This document shows, one piece after another, positions 54,808 through 62,765 of a stretch of DNA of 64,000 bases. The DNA lies in the NCBI GenBank assembly GCA_031257015.1, contig JAIRPK010000053.1, positions 62,001 to 126,000 of the forward strand, given 5' to 3'. The DNA is from Tannerellaceae bacterium (GTDB lineage: Bacteria; Bacteroidota; Bacteroidia; Bacteroidales; Tannerellaceae). The first letter of the stretch is position 1, and each line of letters begins with the position of its first letter. The notes below the pieces were generated by a model. That model was not told the origin of the DNA. It saw nothing but the letters and a program-made list of their open reading frames with translations, and searched no databases. Position numbers and translations under genes: made by a program.

Positions 54808-56043
54808 ATGATACTGAATTATATTTGGATTTTCTTCTTCGCATCAGCCTTTATAGTAGCCATATTCACATTCGTAATAACGGGAGACGCTGAAGTTTTC
54901 AAAAAAATCATAGACAGCACATTTTCCTCGTCAGAGATGGCAGTAATGAAAATAGCCCTACCGTTAACCGGCGCCATGACCCTCTGGCTAGGCCTCATGA
55001 ATATAGGCGAAAAAGCCGGCGCAATCAATTTTTTAGCCCGCATCGTCGGCCCGTTCTTCAGTAAACTGTTTCCGGAAATTCCCGCAAACCATCCGGCACA
55101 TGGACAATTACTGATGAACTTCTCCGCCAACATGCTCGGACTGGACAACGCCGCCACACCACTGGGGCTGAAAGCAATGAACAGTTTACAGGAACTGAAC
55201 AACAAAAAAGAAACCGCATCCAACGCCCAAATAATGTTTTTAGTGCTAAATACATCCGGATTAACCATCATCCCGGTGAGCGTTCTTGCCCAGCGTGCGA
55301 TTTTAGGATCTTCCAATCCCACCGATGTATTCATCCCCATACTGATAGCAACCACAATCGCAACGCTTACCGGAATAATATACGTATCCATCAGGCAAAA
55401 AATAAATCTTTTTAATCGCACCATGCTGTCATGGCTCGGCGGAATAGTATTGTTTATATGCGGAATCACATGGATGTTTTCAAATATGCCAAAGGAAGAA
55501 ATGGAAAAAACATCGTTAATATCCGGCAATCTGATACTCCTGTTTATTATCATAGCCTTCATCACAGGCGCCATGATTAAGAAAATAAACGTTTACGAAG
55601 CCTTTATAGACGGCGCAAAAGAAGGCTTTTCAGTCACGCTCAAAACCATTCCTTACCTTGTCGGCATGTTAGTCGGCATAGGCGTATTTCGCGCATCCGG
55701 TGCAATGGATTACATTGTGGAAGGAATAAGCCTGTGTTTTCAATTCATCGGCATAAACACCGATTTTGTTGCCTCCCTCCCCACAGCATTAATGAAGCCT
55801 TTGAGCGGAAGCGGCGCAAAAGCAATGATGGTCGAGAGTATGACAACTTATGGAGCAGACAGCTTCGTCGGTCGTTTATCCTGCATCTTTCAAGGAGCCG
55901 CCGATACAACATTCTACATAATTGCCCTTTACTTCGGTTCAGTCGGAATCAAACGCACTCGCTATGCCGTAACCGGCGGATTAATCGCCGATTTTGCAGG
56001 TGTCATTGCAGCAATAATTATAGCATATATATACTTCAATTAA
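54808..56043 (+). CDS. SpmA-SpmB-like nucleoside-recognition (Gate) membrane protein
   Basis: A 411-residue polytopic membrane protein that looks like a fusion of the SpmA and SpmB families (spore maturation proteins, nucleoside-recognition domain). The first half has GLMNIGEKAGAINFLARIVGPFFSKLFPEIP and NMLGLDNAATPLGLKAMN. The second half has GFSVTLKTIPYLVGMLVGIGVFRASGAMD and LMKPLSGSGAKAMMVE with GAADTTFYIIALYFGSVGIKRTRYA. About ten TM helices. Such fusions are common outside spore formers; the transported molecule is unknown. TTG 54781 is rejected as a start because the -7 box overlaps it. ybeY starts 12 bases later. Confidence 0.85.
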   Translation: MILNYIWIFFFASAFIVAIFTFVITGDAEVFKKIIDSTFSSSEMAVMKIALPLTGAMTLWLGLMNIGEKAGAINFLARIVGPFFSKLFPEIPANHPAHGQLLMNFSANMLGLDNAATPLGLKAMNSLQELNNKKETASNAQIMFLVLNTSGLTIIPVSVLAQRAILGSSNPTDVFIPILIATTIATLTGIIYVSIRQKINLFNRTMLSWLGGIVLFICGITWMFSNMPKEEMEKTSLISGNLILLFIIIAFITGAMIKKINVYEAFIDGAKEGFSVTLKTIPYLVGMLVGIGVFRASGAMDYIVEGISLCFQFIGINTDFVASLPTALMKPLSGSGAKAMMVESMTTYGADSFVGRLSCIFQGAADTTFYIIALYFGSVGIKRTRYAVTGGLIADFAGVIAAIIIAYIYFN

Positions 56044-56055
56044 ATAAATAAAACA

Positions 56056-56487
56056 ATGAACATATCCTTTTTAGCGGAAGACATTGAACTTCCACAGATA
56101 AAAAAACAAATCGTCGCCGGATGGATAAGAACCGTTGCAACCAATCACGACAAAAAAATCGGAGAAATAACCTACATTTTTTGTTCCGAAAACAAAATAC
56201 TGGAGATAAACAACCAGTACCTTGGTCATGATTATTATACCGATATTATCACATTCGACTATACAAAAGAAGACATAATATCCGGCGATATATTCATAAG
56301 TCCCAACACCGTAAAGAGCAATGCTGAAGAATTAAGCACAAGCTATAACGAAGAACTACACCGCGTAATCATCCACGGCATTCTCCACCTGTGCGGAATC
56401 AACGACAAAGAAGACAGGGCAGGAATGGAGAATCACGAAAATATCGCCCTGACAATTCTCCCCAAAGAAGCTTACAAAACAACATAA
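56056..56487 (+). CDS. ybeY: endoribonuclease YbeY (rRNA maturation)
   Basis: A 143-residue zinc endoribonuclease for 16S rRNA 3' processing and ribosome quality control. The conserved YTDIITFDYTKEDIISGDIFIS (about residues 60-82) leads to the metal motif RVIIHGILHLCGINDKE (about 106-122). The usual HxxxHxxxxxH reads HxxxHxxxxxD here; the third ligand His is replaced by Asp, which I recall as common in Bacteroidota. Complete. mnmG starts 3 bases after its stop. Confidence 0.9.
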   Translation: MNISFLAEDIELPQIKKQIVAGWIRTVATNHDKKIGEITYIFCSENKILEINNQYLGHDYYTDIITFDYTKEDIISGDIFISPNTVKSNAEELSTSYNEELHRVIIHGILHLCGINDKEDRAGMENHENIALTILPKEAYKTT

Positions 56488-56490
56488 AAG

Positions 56491-58368
56491 ATGAAATTTA
56501 AATACGACATAATAGTAGTAGGAGCCGGACACGCCGGATGCGAAGCCGCAGCAGCCGCAGCCAACATGGGATCAAAAACCCTCCTTATAACAATGGACAT
56601 GAATAAAATAGCCCAGATGAGTTGCAATCCCGCCATAGGAGGAATAGGAAAAGGACAAATCGTTCGCGAAATAGACGCCCTCGGAGGATACATGGGTGTA
56701 ATAACAGATCTCACCTCTATCCAATTTCGCATGTTAAACCGCAGTAAAGGACCAGCCATGTGGAGTCCACGTTCCCAATGCGACCGTATGAGATATAGCG
56801 AAATATGGAGAAAAACACTGGATAGCCTCATAAACCTGTCCATTTGGCAAGATGAAGTAAACGAACTAATAATCGAAGATAAAACCGTCACAGGCGTAAA
56901 AACAGCAATGGGAGCAACATTTTACGCCAAATGCGTCGTTCTTACAAACGGCACATTTCTTAACGGCCTTATCCACGTCGGCAAAAATCAAATAAAAGGA
57001 GGACGCATCTCCGAACCAAGTTCAAAAGGAATAACCGAACAATTAACACTGCTCGGCATAAAAGCAGGAAGAATGAAAACCGGCACACCCGTAAGAATTG
57101 ACGGTAGAAGCATCCACTTTAACGAATTAACCGAACAGCCAGGAGAGAATGATTTTCATAAATTCTCATACCTTGATACATCCCGCCGCAGCATGGAGCA
57201 AAAAAGCTGCTGGACACTTTATACCAACGAAGCCTGTCATAAAATAATTAAAAAAGATATTCCGTATTCTCCCCTTTATAACGGACAAATCAACAGTATC
57301 GGCCCCCGTTATTGCCCCAGCATAGAAACTAAAATCGTAACATTTGAAGATAAAACACAACATCAATTATTCTTGGAACCGGAAGGAGAAGAAACAAACG
57401 AATACTACCTTAACGGATTTTCATCATCCCTCCCCCTCGAAACGCAAATAAAAGCCCTCCGCGAAATCCCTGCCTTTAGAGATATTCAAATCTATCGCCC
57501 CGGCTACGCAATCGAATACGACTTCTTCTATCCTACTCAATTAAAATATAATTTGGAAAACAAGCTCATTAAAAACCTTTTCTTCGCCGGCCAAATCAAT
57601 GGAACAACCGGGTATGAAGAAGCAGGAGGCCAAGGACTGATAGCCGGCATCAATGCTCACATAAACTGCCACGGAGGAAGTTCCTTCACCTTAAATCGCG
57701 ACGAAGCCTACATAGGCGTATTAATAGACGATCTGGCAACAAAAGAAATAAACGAACCCTACCGCATGTTTACCTCCCGCGCTGAATACCGGAGCATCCT
57801 CCGTCAAGACAACGCCGACGCCAGGTTAACAAAGAAATCATACGAGGCAGGATTGGCAAGTAAAGAACGTTATTCAGAACTAAAAGAAAAAGAATCCATA
57901 ACAGAAAAAATAACAGCCTTCATTGAAAAAGAATCCATAAAACCACAACAAATAAACCCATACATCGAATCATTAGATAGCGCCCCAATCGAACATAGTT
58001 GCAAACTGATAGACTTGATTTTACGCCCGCAAATAAACATTCAATCAATAAAAAAAGTAATTCCAGAATTAGATAAAACACTTAAAGAAATCAAACAATC
58101 AAAAAGAGACGAGATAACAGAATCAATCGAAATATCCATCAAATACAGCGGATATATTAAAAGAGAAAAAATCATAGCAGATAAAATAAACAGATTAAGA
58201 AACATCAAAATCAAAAACAAATTCGACTACCGCAACATTCAATCGCTCTCCATCGAAGCCAGAGAAAAATTATCAACAATAAATCCAGAGACAATCGAAG
58301 AAGCAAGTAAAATCCTAGGCATATCCCCTAGCGATATAAACGTACTTCTTGTATTATCCTCAAAGTAA
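56491..58368 (+). CDS. mnmG: tRNA uridine-5-carboxymethylaminomethyl modification enzyme MnmG (GidA)
   Basis: A 625-residue FAD protein that, with MnmE, modifies U34 of certain tRNAs. The dinucleotide-binding VVGAGHAGCEAAAAAAN (residues 10-26), SCNPAIGGIGKGQIVREIDALGG (about 48-70), signature GPRYCPSIETK (about 270-280), FAGQINGTTGYEEAGGQGLIAGINA (about 367-391) and the C-terminal helical domain (PSDINVLLVLSS) are all present. Length is standard. In many Bacteroidales an apt gene separates mnmG from uvrC; here only a 33-base gap with a parS-like site remains. Confidence 0.96.
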   Translation: MKFKYDIIVVGAGHAGCEAAAAAANMGSKTLLITMDMNKIAQMSCNPAIGGIGKGQIVREIDALGGYMGVITDLTSIQFRMLNRSKGPAMWSPRSQCDRMRYSEIWRKTLDSLINLSIWQDEVNELIIEDKTVTGVKTAMGATFYAKCVVLTNGTFLNGLIHVGKNQIKGGRISEPSSKGITEQLTLLGIKAGRMKTGTPVRIDGRSIHFNELTEQPGENDFHKFSYLDTSRRSMEQKSCWTLYTNEACHKIIKKDIPYSPLYNGQINSIGPRYCPSIETKIVTFEDKTQHQLFLEPEGEETNEYYLNGFSSSLPLETQIKALREIPAFRDIQIYRPGYAIEYDFFYPTQLKYNLENKLIKNLFFAGQINGTTGYEEAGGQGLIAGINAHINCHGGSSFTLNRDEAYIGVLIDDLATKEINEPYRMFTSRAEYRSILRQDNADARLTKKSYEAGLASKERYSELKEKESITEKITAFIEKESIKPQQINPYIESLDSAPIEHSCKLIDLILRPQINIQSIKKVIPELDKTLKEIKQSKRDEITESIEISIKYSGYIKREKIIADKINRLRNIKIKNKFDYRNIQSLSIEAREKLSTINPETIEEASKILGISPSDINVLLVLSSK

Positions 58369-58378
58369 AAACACGAAT

Positions 58379-58394
58379 TGTTCCACGTGAAACA
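58379..58394. promoter_or_regulatory. parS-like ParB site 3
   Basis: TGTTCCACGTGAAACA fits the consensus TGTTnCACGTGAAACA at every defined position. It lies in the gap between mnmG and uvrC and is the best of the three sites in the window. Confidence 0.8.
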
Positions 58395-58401
58395 TGATTC
58401 C

Positions 58402-60285
58402 ATGAACGAAAAAGAAATTAAATCCGAGAAGAAAAACGGAGATTACAAAGATTATTTAAATAACATCCTATCTATTATCCCCGAATGTCCGGGCTGTTAT
58501 CAATATTTCGACGAGAAAGAAAAGATTATCTACATAGGAAAAGCTAAGAATTTAAAGAAAAGAGTACACTCCTATTTCAATAAAAACCACGACAGTATTA
58601 AAACTCAAGTCCTCGTAAAGAGCATCAGAGACATTAAATACATAGTCGTTGACAACGAAGAAGATGCTCTTCAGCTAGAGAATAATCTTATCAAGCAATA
58701 CAAGCCTAAGTTCAATAGCATGTTAAAAGACGATAAGACATACCCCTCTATCGTCATTAAAAATGAATTTTTCCCTCGCGTCTTCCATACAAGAAACATC
58801 ATCAAAGACGGATCTCAATACTTCGGACCATATTCTTCTTCACACATAGTAAAAATAATTCTACAATTAATCAAGGATATTTACCCCATCAGAAATTGCA
58901 ATTACCCATTAACCAAGGAGAAAATCGCCGAGAATAAATACAAGGTCTGCCTGGAATATCATATGAAGAGATGCAAAGGTCCTTGCGAAGGCTTGCAAAA
59001 TATAGAAGAATACAACAACAATATCATCCAGATAAAGGAGATATTAAAGGGCAACATCAGCAAAATAATAAAGAATCTACAAGAAAGCATGTTTAAATAC
59101 GCTGAAGAATTAAAATTCGAGGAAGCACAAATCATCAAAAAGAAGATAGATTTAATCGAAAAATACAATGCAAAATCCAAAGTCGTCGTTCCCTTCCTCA
59201 CAAACATAGACGTATTCTCTTACAAGGAAAGTGACAACAACGCCTTCATTAATTATATGCACATCGGAAACGGAGCCATCGTTCACGTTTATACAATCGA
59301 ATACAAAAAGAAAATAAACGAATCCAAAGAAGATATTCTCGGCCTGGGCATAATCGAAATGAGAGACAGATTCAAAAGTACCGCCAAAGAAATAATCACT
59401 CCCTTTATCCCCAATACAGAAAATGCGCTCGACAAAATTCTTTTCACCATCCCCCAGCGTGGAGACAAAAAGAAGTTGCTCGATATATCCGAAAAGAACG
59501 CGAAACAATACAAGCTCGACAAGCTAAAGCAAGAAGACAAACTAAATCCCGAACAAAAAACAACCCGTCTATTAAGCAATATCCAAAAAGACTTGCACAT
59601 GAAGCACCTTCCCGTCCACATCGAATGTTTCGACAACTCCAACATCCAGGGAAAGAACCCCGTCGCCTCCTGTGTAGTCTTCAAGAAAGGTAAAGCCGCG
59701 AAGAGAGATTACAGACATTTTCACATCAAGAGCGTTGAAGGCCCCGACGATTACGCATCCATGGAAGAAGTCGTAACAAGAAGATACTCCAGAGCGCTAA
59801 GAGAAGGCGGAGACATTCCACAATTAATAATCATCGACGGAGGAAAAGGGCAATTAAAAGTAGCCGCCAACGTCTTGAAAAAATTAGGTTTAGACGATAG
59901 AATATTGATTGTCGGCTTAGCCAAAAGACTTGAAGAAATATTTTTCGTCGGCGATCCCATCCCTCTCATCCTCGATAAAACATCCGAAACACTCAAGCTC
60001 ATGCAACAAATAAGGGACGAAGCTCACCGATTCGGTATAACCTTCCACCGTCAATTAAGAAGCAAGGAACAAACCGAATCCATCCTCGACAGTATCAAAG
60101 GCATCGGCGAATCAACAAAAGAGAAGTTGCTCAAAAAATACAAGAGCATTAAGCGAATCAAAAACACCCCTCTCCTTGAAATGCAACACATAATCGGAGA
60201 AAGAAAGGCCAAGATTATACTCGACGCCCTCAATGAACTATACAAAGACAACGAACCAGAAATAGAACCGGAAGACGAAGATTAA
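58402..60285 (+). CDS. uvrC: excinuclease ABC subunit C
   Basis: A 627-residue nucleotide-excision-repair nuclease making both incisions around a lesion. The N-terminal GIY-YIG domain is GCYQYFDEKEKIIYIGKAKNLKKRV (about residues 32-57). The UVR motif is EELKFEEAQIIKKKIDLIE (about 230-248). The RNase H-like endonuclease part includes HIECFDNSNIQGKNPVASCVVF, with IIIDGGKGQLK further on. The helix-hairpin-helix pair (SIKGIGESTKEKLLKKYKS) is at the end. The frame is open to a TTG at 58378, but that stretch is the parS-like site (encoding FHVKH), so ATG 58402 is chosen. Confidence 0.95.
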   Translation: MNEKEIKSEKKNGDYKDYLNNILSIIPECPGCYQYFDEKEKIIYIGKAKNLKKRVHSYFNKNHDSIKTQVLVKSIRDIKYIVVDNEEDALQLENNLIKQYKPKFNSMLKDDKTYPSIVIKNEFFPRVFHTRNIIKDGSQYFGPYSSSHIVKIILQLIKDIYPIRNCNYPLTKEKIAENKYKVCLEYHMKRCKGPCEGLQNIEEYNNNIIQIKEILKGNISKIIKNLQESMFKYAEELKFEEAQIIKKKIDLIEKYNAKSKVVVPFLTNIDVFSYKESDNNAFINYMHIGNGAIVHVYTIEYKKKINESKEDILGLGIIEMRDRFKSTAKEIITPFIPNTENALDKILFTIPQRGDKKKLLDISEKNAKQYKLDKLKQEDKLNPEQKTTRLLSNIQKDLHMKHLPVHIECFDNSNIQGKNPVASCVVFKKGKAAKRDYRHFHIKSVEGPDDYASMEEVVTRRYSRALREGGDIPQLIIIDGGKGQLKVAANVLKKLGLDDRILIVGLAKRLEEIFFVGDPIPLILDKTSETLKLMQQIRDEAHRFGITFHRQLRSKEQTESILDSIKGIGESTKEKLLKKYKSIKRIKNTPLLEMQHIIGERKAKIILDALNELYKDNEPEIEPEDED

Positions 60286-60288
60286 GAA

Positions 60289-60741
60289 ATGAGAACAATT
60301 ATACAAAGAGTAAGCTACGCAAAAGTATCAATCAACAACAGCGAAACAGCTTCCATTAAAAAAGGAATCCTCCTCCTCCTCGGAATAGAAAACGAGGACA
60401 ACAGCGAAGACATCAAATGGTTAACCCATAAGATAATCAACCTGAGAATATTCAACGATGCTGACGGCATAATGAACAAATCCATACTTGAAATCGAAGG
60501 AGACATCCTCCTCGTAAGCCAATTCACCCTCCATGCCTCAACCAAAAAAGGCAACAGGCCATCATACATTCGCGCAGCCAAACCGGATATAGCCGTTCCA
60601 TTATACGAAAACTTCCATGCCGAACTCCAAAAACAACTGGGAAAAACCATTCCAACAGGTGTATTTGGAGCCGACATGAAAGTAGAACTCCTGAACGACG
60701 GACCCGTAACCATCATCATTGACAGCAAAAACAAAGAATAA
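60289..60741 (+). CDS. dtd: D-aminoacyl-tRNA deacylase
   Basis: A 150-residue enzyme hydrolysing D-aminoacyl-tRNAs. The signature SQFTLHASTKKGNRPSYIRAA (about residues 77-97, with the SQFTL motif) and the C-terminal NDGPVTIIID (the cross-subunit Gly-Pro) are intact, as is the N-terminal MRTIIQRVSYAKVSI. Length is standard. It is 3 bases after uvrC and its stop codon abuts the next ATG. Confidence 0.95.
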   Translation: MRTIIQRVSYAKVSINNSETASIKKGILLLLGIENEDNSEDIKWLTHKIINLRIFNDADGIMNKSILEIEGDILLVSQFTLHASTKKGNRPSYIRAAKPDIAVPLYENFHAELQKQLGKTIPTGVFGADMKVELLNDGPVTIIIDSKNKE

Positions 60742-61074
60742 ATGAACGAATTAAGCATCCATCAAGCACAAGAAATCGTTGACAATTGGATAAAGACCTA
60801 CGGAAAACGTTACTTCAACGAACTCACAAACATGACCATCCTCACCGAAGAAGTAGGCGAACTGGCCAGATTATTCGCCCGCATCTACGGAGAGCAATCC
60901 TTCAAGGAAAATGAAAAAGACAACAGCATCGGCAACGAAATGGCCGACATCCTTTGGGTTTTGCTCTGCATGGCTAACCAAACAGGCATAAACCTGACCG
61001 AAGAATTTATTAAAAATGTGGAAAAGAAAACACAGAGAGATAAGGACAGACACGCAAATAATACGAAACTCTAA
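60742..61074 (+). CDS. MazG-like nucleotide pyrophosphohydrolase
   Basis: A 110-residue all-alpha NTP pyrophosphatase. The EExxE motif is TEEVGELARLFARIYGEQ (about residues 34-51) and the second metal site is NEMADILWVLLCMANQTGINL (about 70-90, ExxD). It probably cleans the nucleotide pool. It directly abuts dtd (no gap) and ends one base before the converging polyprenyl synthase gene. Confidence 0.9.
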   Translation: MNELSIHQAQEIVDNWIKTYGKRYFNELTNMTILTEEVGELARLFARIYGEQSFKENEKDNSIGNEMADILWVLLCMANQTGINLTEEFIKNVEKKTQRDKDRHANNTKL

Positions 61075-62052
61075 TCAATGGTTTCGTCCAACGATGAAAT
61101 CAGCCAGCATAACCAGACTCTCGCGAGCTTCAGATTCCGGCAATTGGAGAAGCAAATCAACAGCGCGATTCCTGTAATCCAGCATCCTCTTCTCCGCATA
61201 ATCTATGCCGCCGTTGATTTTAGCAAAATCAATAAGCGCATCAATATTGTCGTGCACATAATCTTTCTCGGCAATCATCCTTTTAAAAGAAGCAACCGCC
61301 ACTTCATCCCTGCTGTTCTCCAAAGCATACAGGAGTGGAAGCGTAACCTTCCCGTCGATAATATCATTGCCGGTAGGCTTCCCTATTTCAGCATTATCGA
61401 AATAATCAAAAACATCATCGCGAAGCTGAAAGCAATAACCGAAGCAAGCCCCTGCCATCCTCAGCAACTCAATCTCCCTGTCGGAAGCCCCAGCCGAGAT
61501 AGCGCCAATCTCTGCACAGGCAGAGAGCAACACAGCCGTTTTTTTTTCAATCACATCCATGTAGGAAGCCTCGCTGAGAACCGCGTCGTCCGCAATTTCC
61601 AACTGTTTGATTTCCCCTTCGGCCAAAGCACGGCCAACATTGGAAACGATATACATTATATTAATATTCCCCGTTTGCACAGAACGGATTAAGGCAGAGG
61701 ATAACAAATAATCGCCCACAAGGACGGATACGCGATTATCAAAAAAAGCATTGAGTGAAGGCACTCCCCGACGTTGCTTCGTTTCATCAATCACATCGTC
61801 ATGCACAAGGCTGGCGGTGTGAAGCAATTCCAGCAAGACGGCAGAATTAACAGTTGTAGCAGTCACCCGTCCGCAAGCCTTGGCAGCAAGAAGCGTCAGG
61901 AGAGGCCTGACATGCTTGCCGGTGGATTGCATTATCCGTTCGATAGCAGTCTGTAAAAGAAGCGTAGAACTGGATAATGAATTTAGGAAATCATCATTGA
62001 AAAGTTTATAATCTTCAACGACAGGTTTACGAATTATATTAATATCCTCCAT
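61075..62052 (-). CDS. polyprenyl synthetase family protein
   Basis: A 325-residue trans-prenyltransferase. The first aspartate-rich motif is SLVHDDVIDETKQRRGVPS (about residues 78-96, DDxxD), with GKHVRPLLTLLAAKACG before it and VGDYLLSSAL after it. The second is CFQLRDDVFDYFDNAEIGKPTGNDI (about 211-235). It probably makes the octaprenyl or longer chain for menaquinone; chain length cannot be read with certainty. Convergent with the mazG-like gene. A TACTTTTG -7 box on the minus strand (62073-62080) is 21 bases upstream. Confidence 0.92.
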   Translation of the reverse strand: MEDINIIRKPVVEDYKLFNDDFLNSLSSSTLLLQTAIERIMQSTGKHVRPLLTLLAAKACGRVTATTVNSAVLLELLHTASLVHDDVIDETKQRRGVPSLNAFFDNRVSVLVGDYLLSSALIRSVQTGNINIMYIVSNVGRALAEGEIKQLEIADDAVLSEASYMDVIEKKTAVLLSACAEIGAISAGASDREIELLRMAGACFGYCFQLRDDVFDYFDNAEIGKPTGNDIIDGKVTLPLLYALENSRDEVAVASFKRMIAEKDYVHDNIDALIDFAKINGGIDYAEKRMLDYRNRAVDLLLQLPESEARESLVMLADFIVGRNH

Positions 62053-62072
62053 TCAATATATATTAAATTAAA

Positions 62073-62080
62073 CAAAAGTA
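62073..62080 (-). promoter_or_regulatory. -7 element of the polyprenyl synthetase gene
   Basis: TACTTTTG on the minus strand, matching TAnnTTTG; no -33 box recognised. Confidence 0.4.
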
Positions 62081-62306
62081 GATAAAAACATAATTCCAAA
62101 CAAACATAACCAAGCTCTGAATCAATAATGTCCATTGAAGTTTAAGCCATGGAATATCGAACATTAACGATATTATTTCCAAAATAATTGATTCCTTTTA
62201 CGGGAAGAATAACATAAAATAAAACATAAATAATATTCTTTTTTCAATTAATAATGCAACTGTAAACATGTACTGAATTGTTTAAGGAATAAAAAATACC
62301 AGCTTC

Positions 62307-62660
62307 AACATTACCGATGTTGCCCTAAACATTCCGAATGTTGGATTCAACATCAACGATGTTGCCCACAACTCTGCTCATGCCGGCTTCAACATTATCA
62401 GTGTTGCCTCCAACATTGCCGATATTGCGGGCAACATTACCGATGTTGTTCCCAACACTGTTGATGTTGCCCACAGCATTAACAATGTTGCGGGCAACAT
62501 TACCGATGTTATTCCCAACATTGCCGATGTTGCCCGCAGCATTACAGATGTTGTCAACAAGATTCCCGATGCGATTCCCGATATTATGGATGTCACGGCA
62601 AGCATTACCGATGTGATTCAGAATATTGCAAAAGCAGTATTCAACATTACACATATCAAA
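62307..62660. repeat. 21-bp phased palindrome array, family E
   Basis: Seventeen units of AACATT-nnn-GATGTT type start at 62307 and then every 21 bp (62328, 62349, ... 62622, 62643) without a single insertion or deletion. Individual units vary (AGCATT, AAGATT, GATATT), but the inverted-repeat arms often change together. It lies between the divergent polyprenyl synthetase gene and polA. Both strands are open in frame (Asn-Ile-Gly-Asn-Val heptads on the minus strand). 62081-62306 holds nothing recognisable. Confidence 0.94.
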
Positions 62661-62765
62661 CTCCACATATATAAAAGAAGAAAATACTAAATCTGAAACC
62701 TGAAAATTATTCTCCATTATTTTCTTACATTTACGAATGTTTAAAATCAAATCAAACAAAGAAAG

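Noticed and set aside
58378..58401. TTG start giving UvrC eight extra residues (FHVKH...)
   Set aside because: The stretch is the parS-like site; the ATG at 58402 gives a normal N-terminus.
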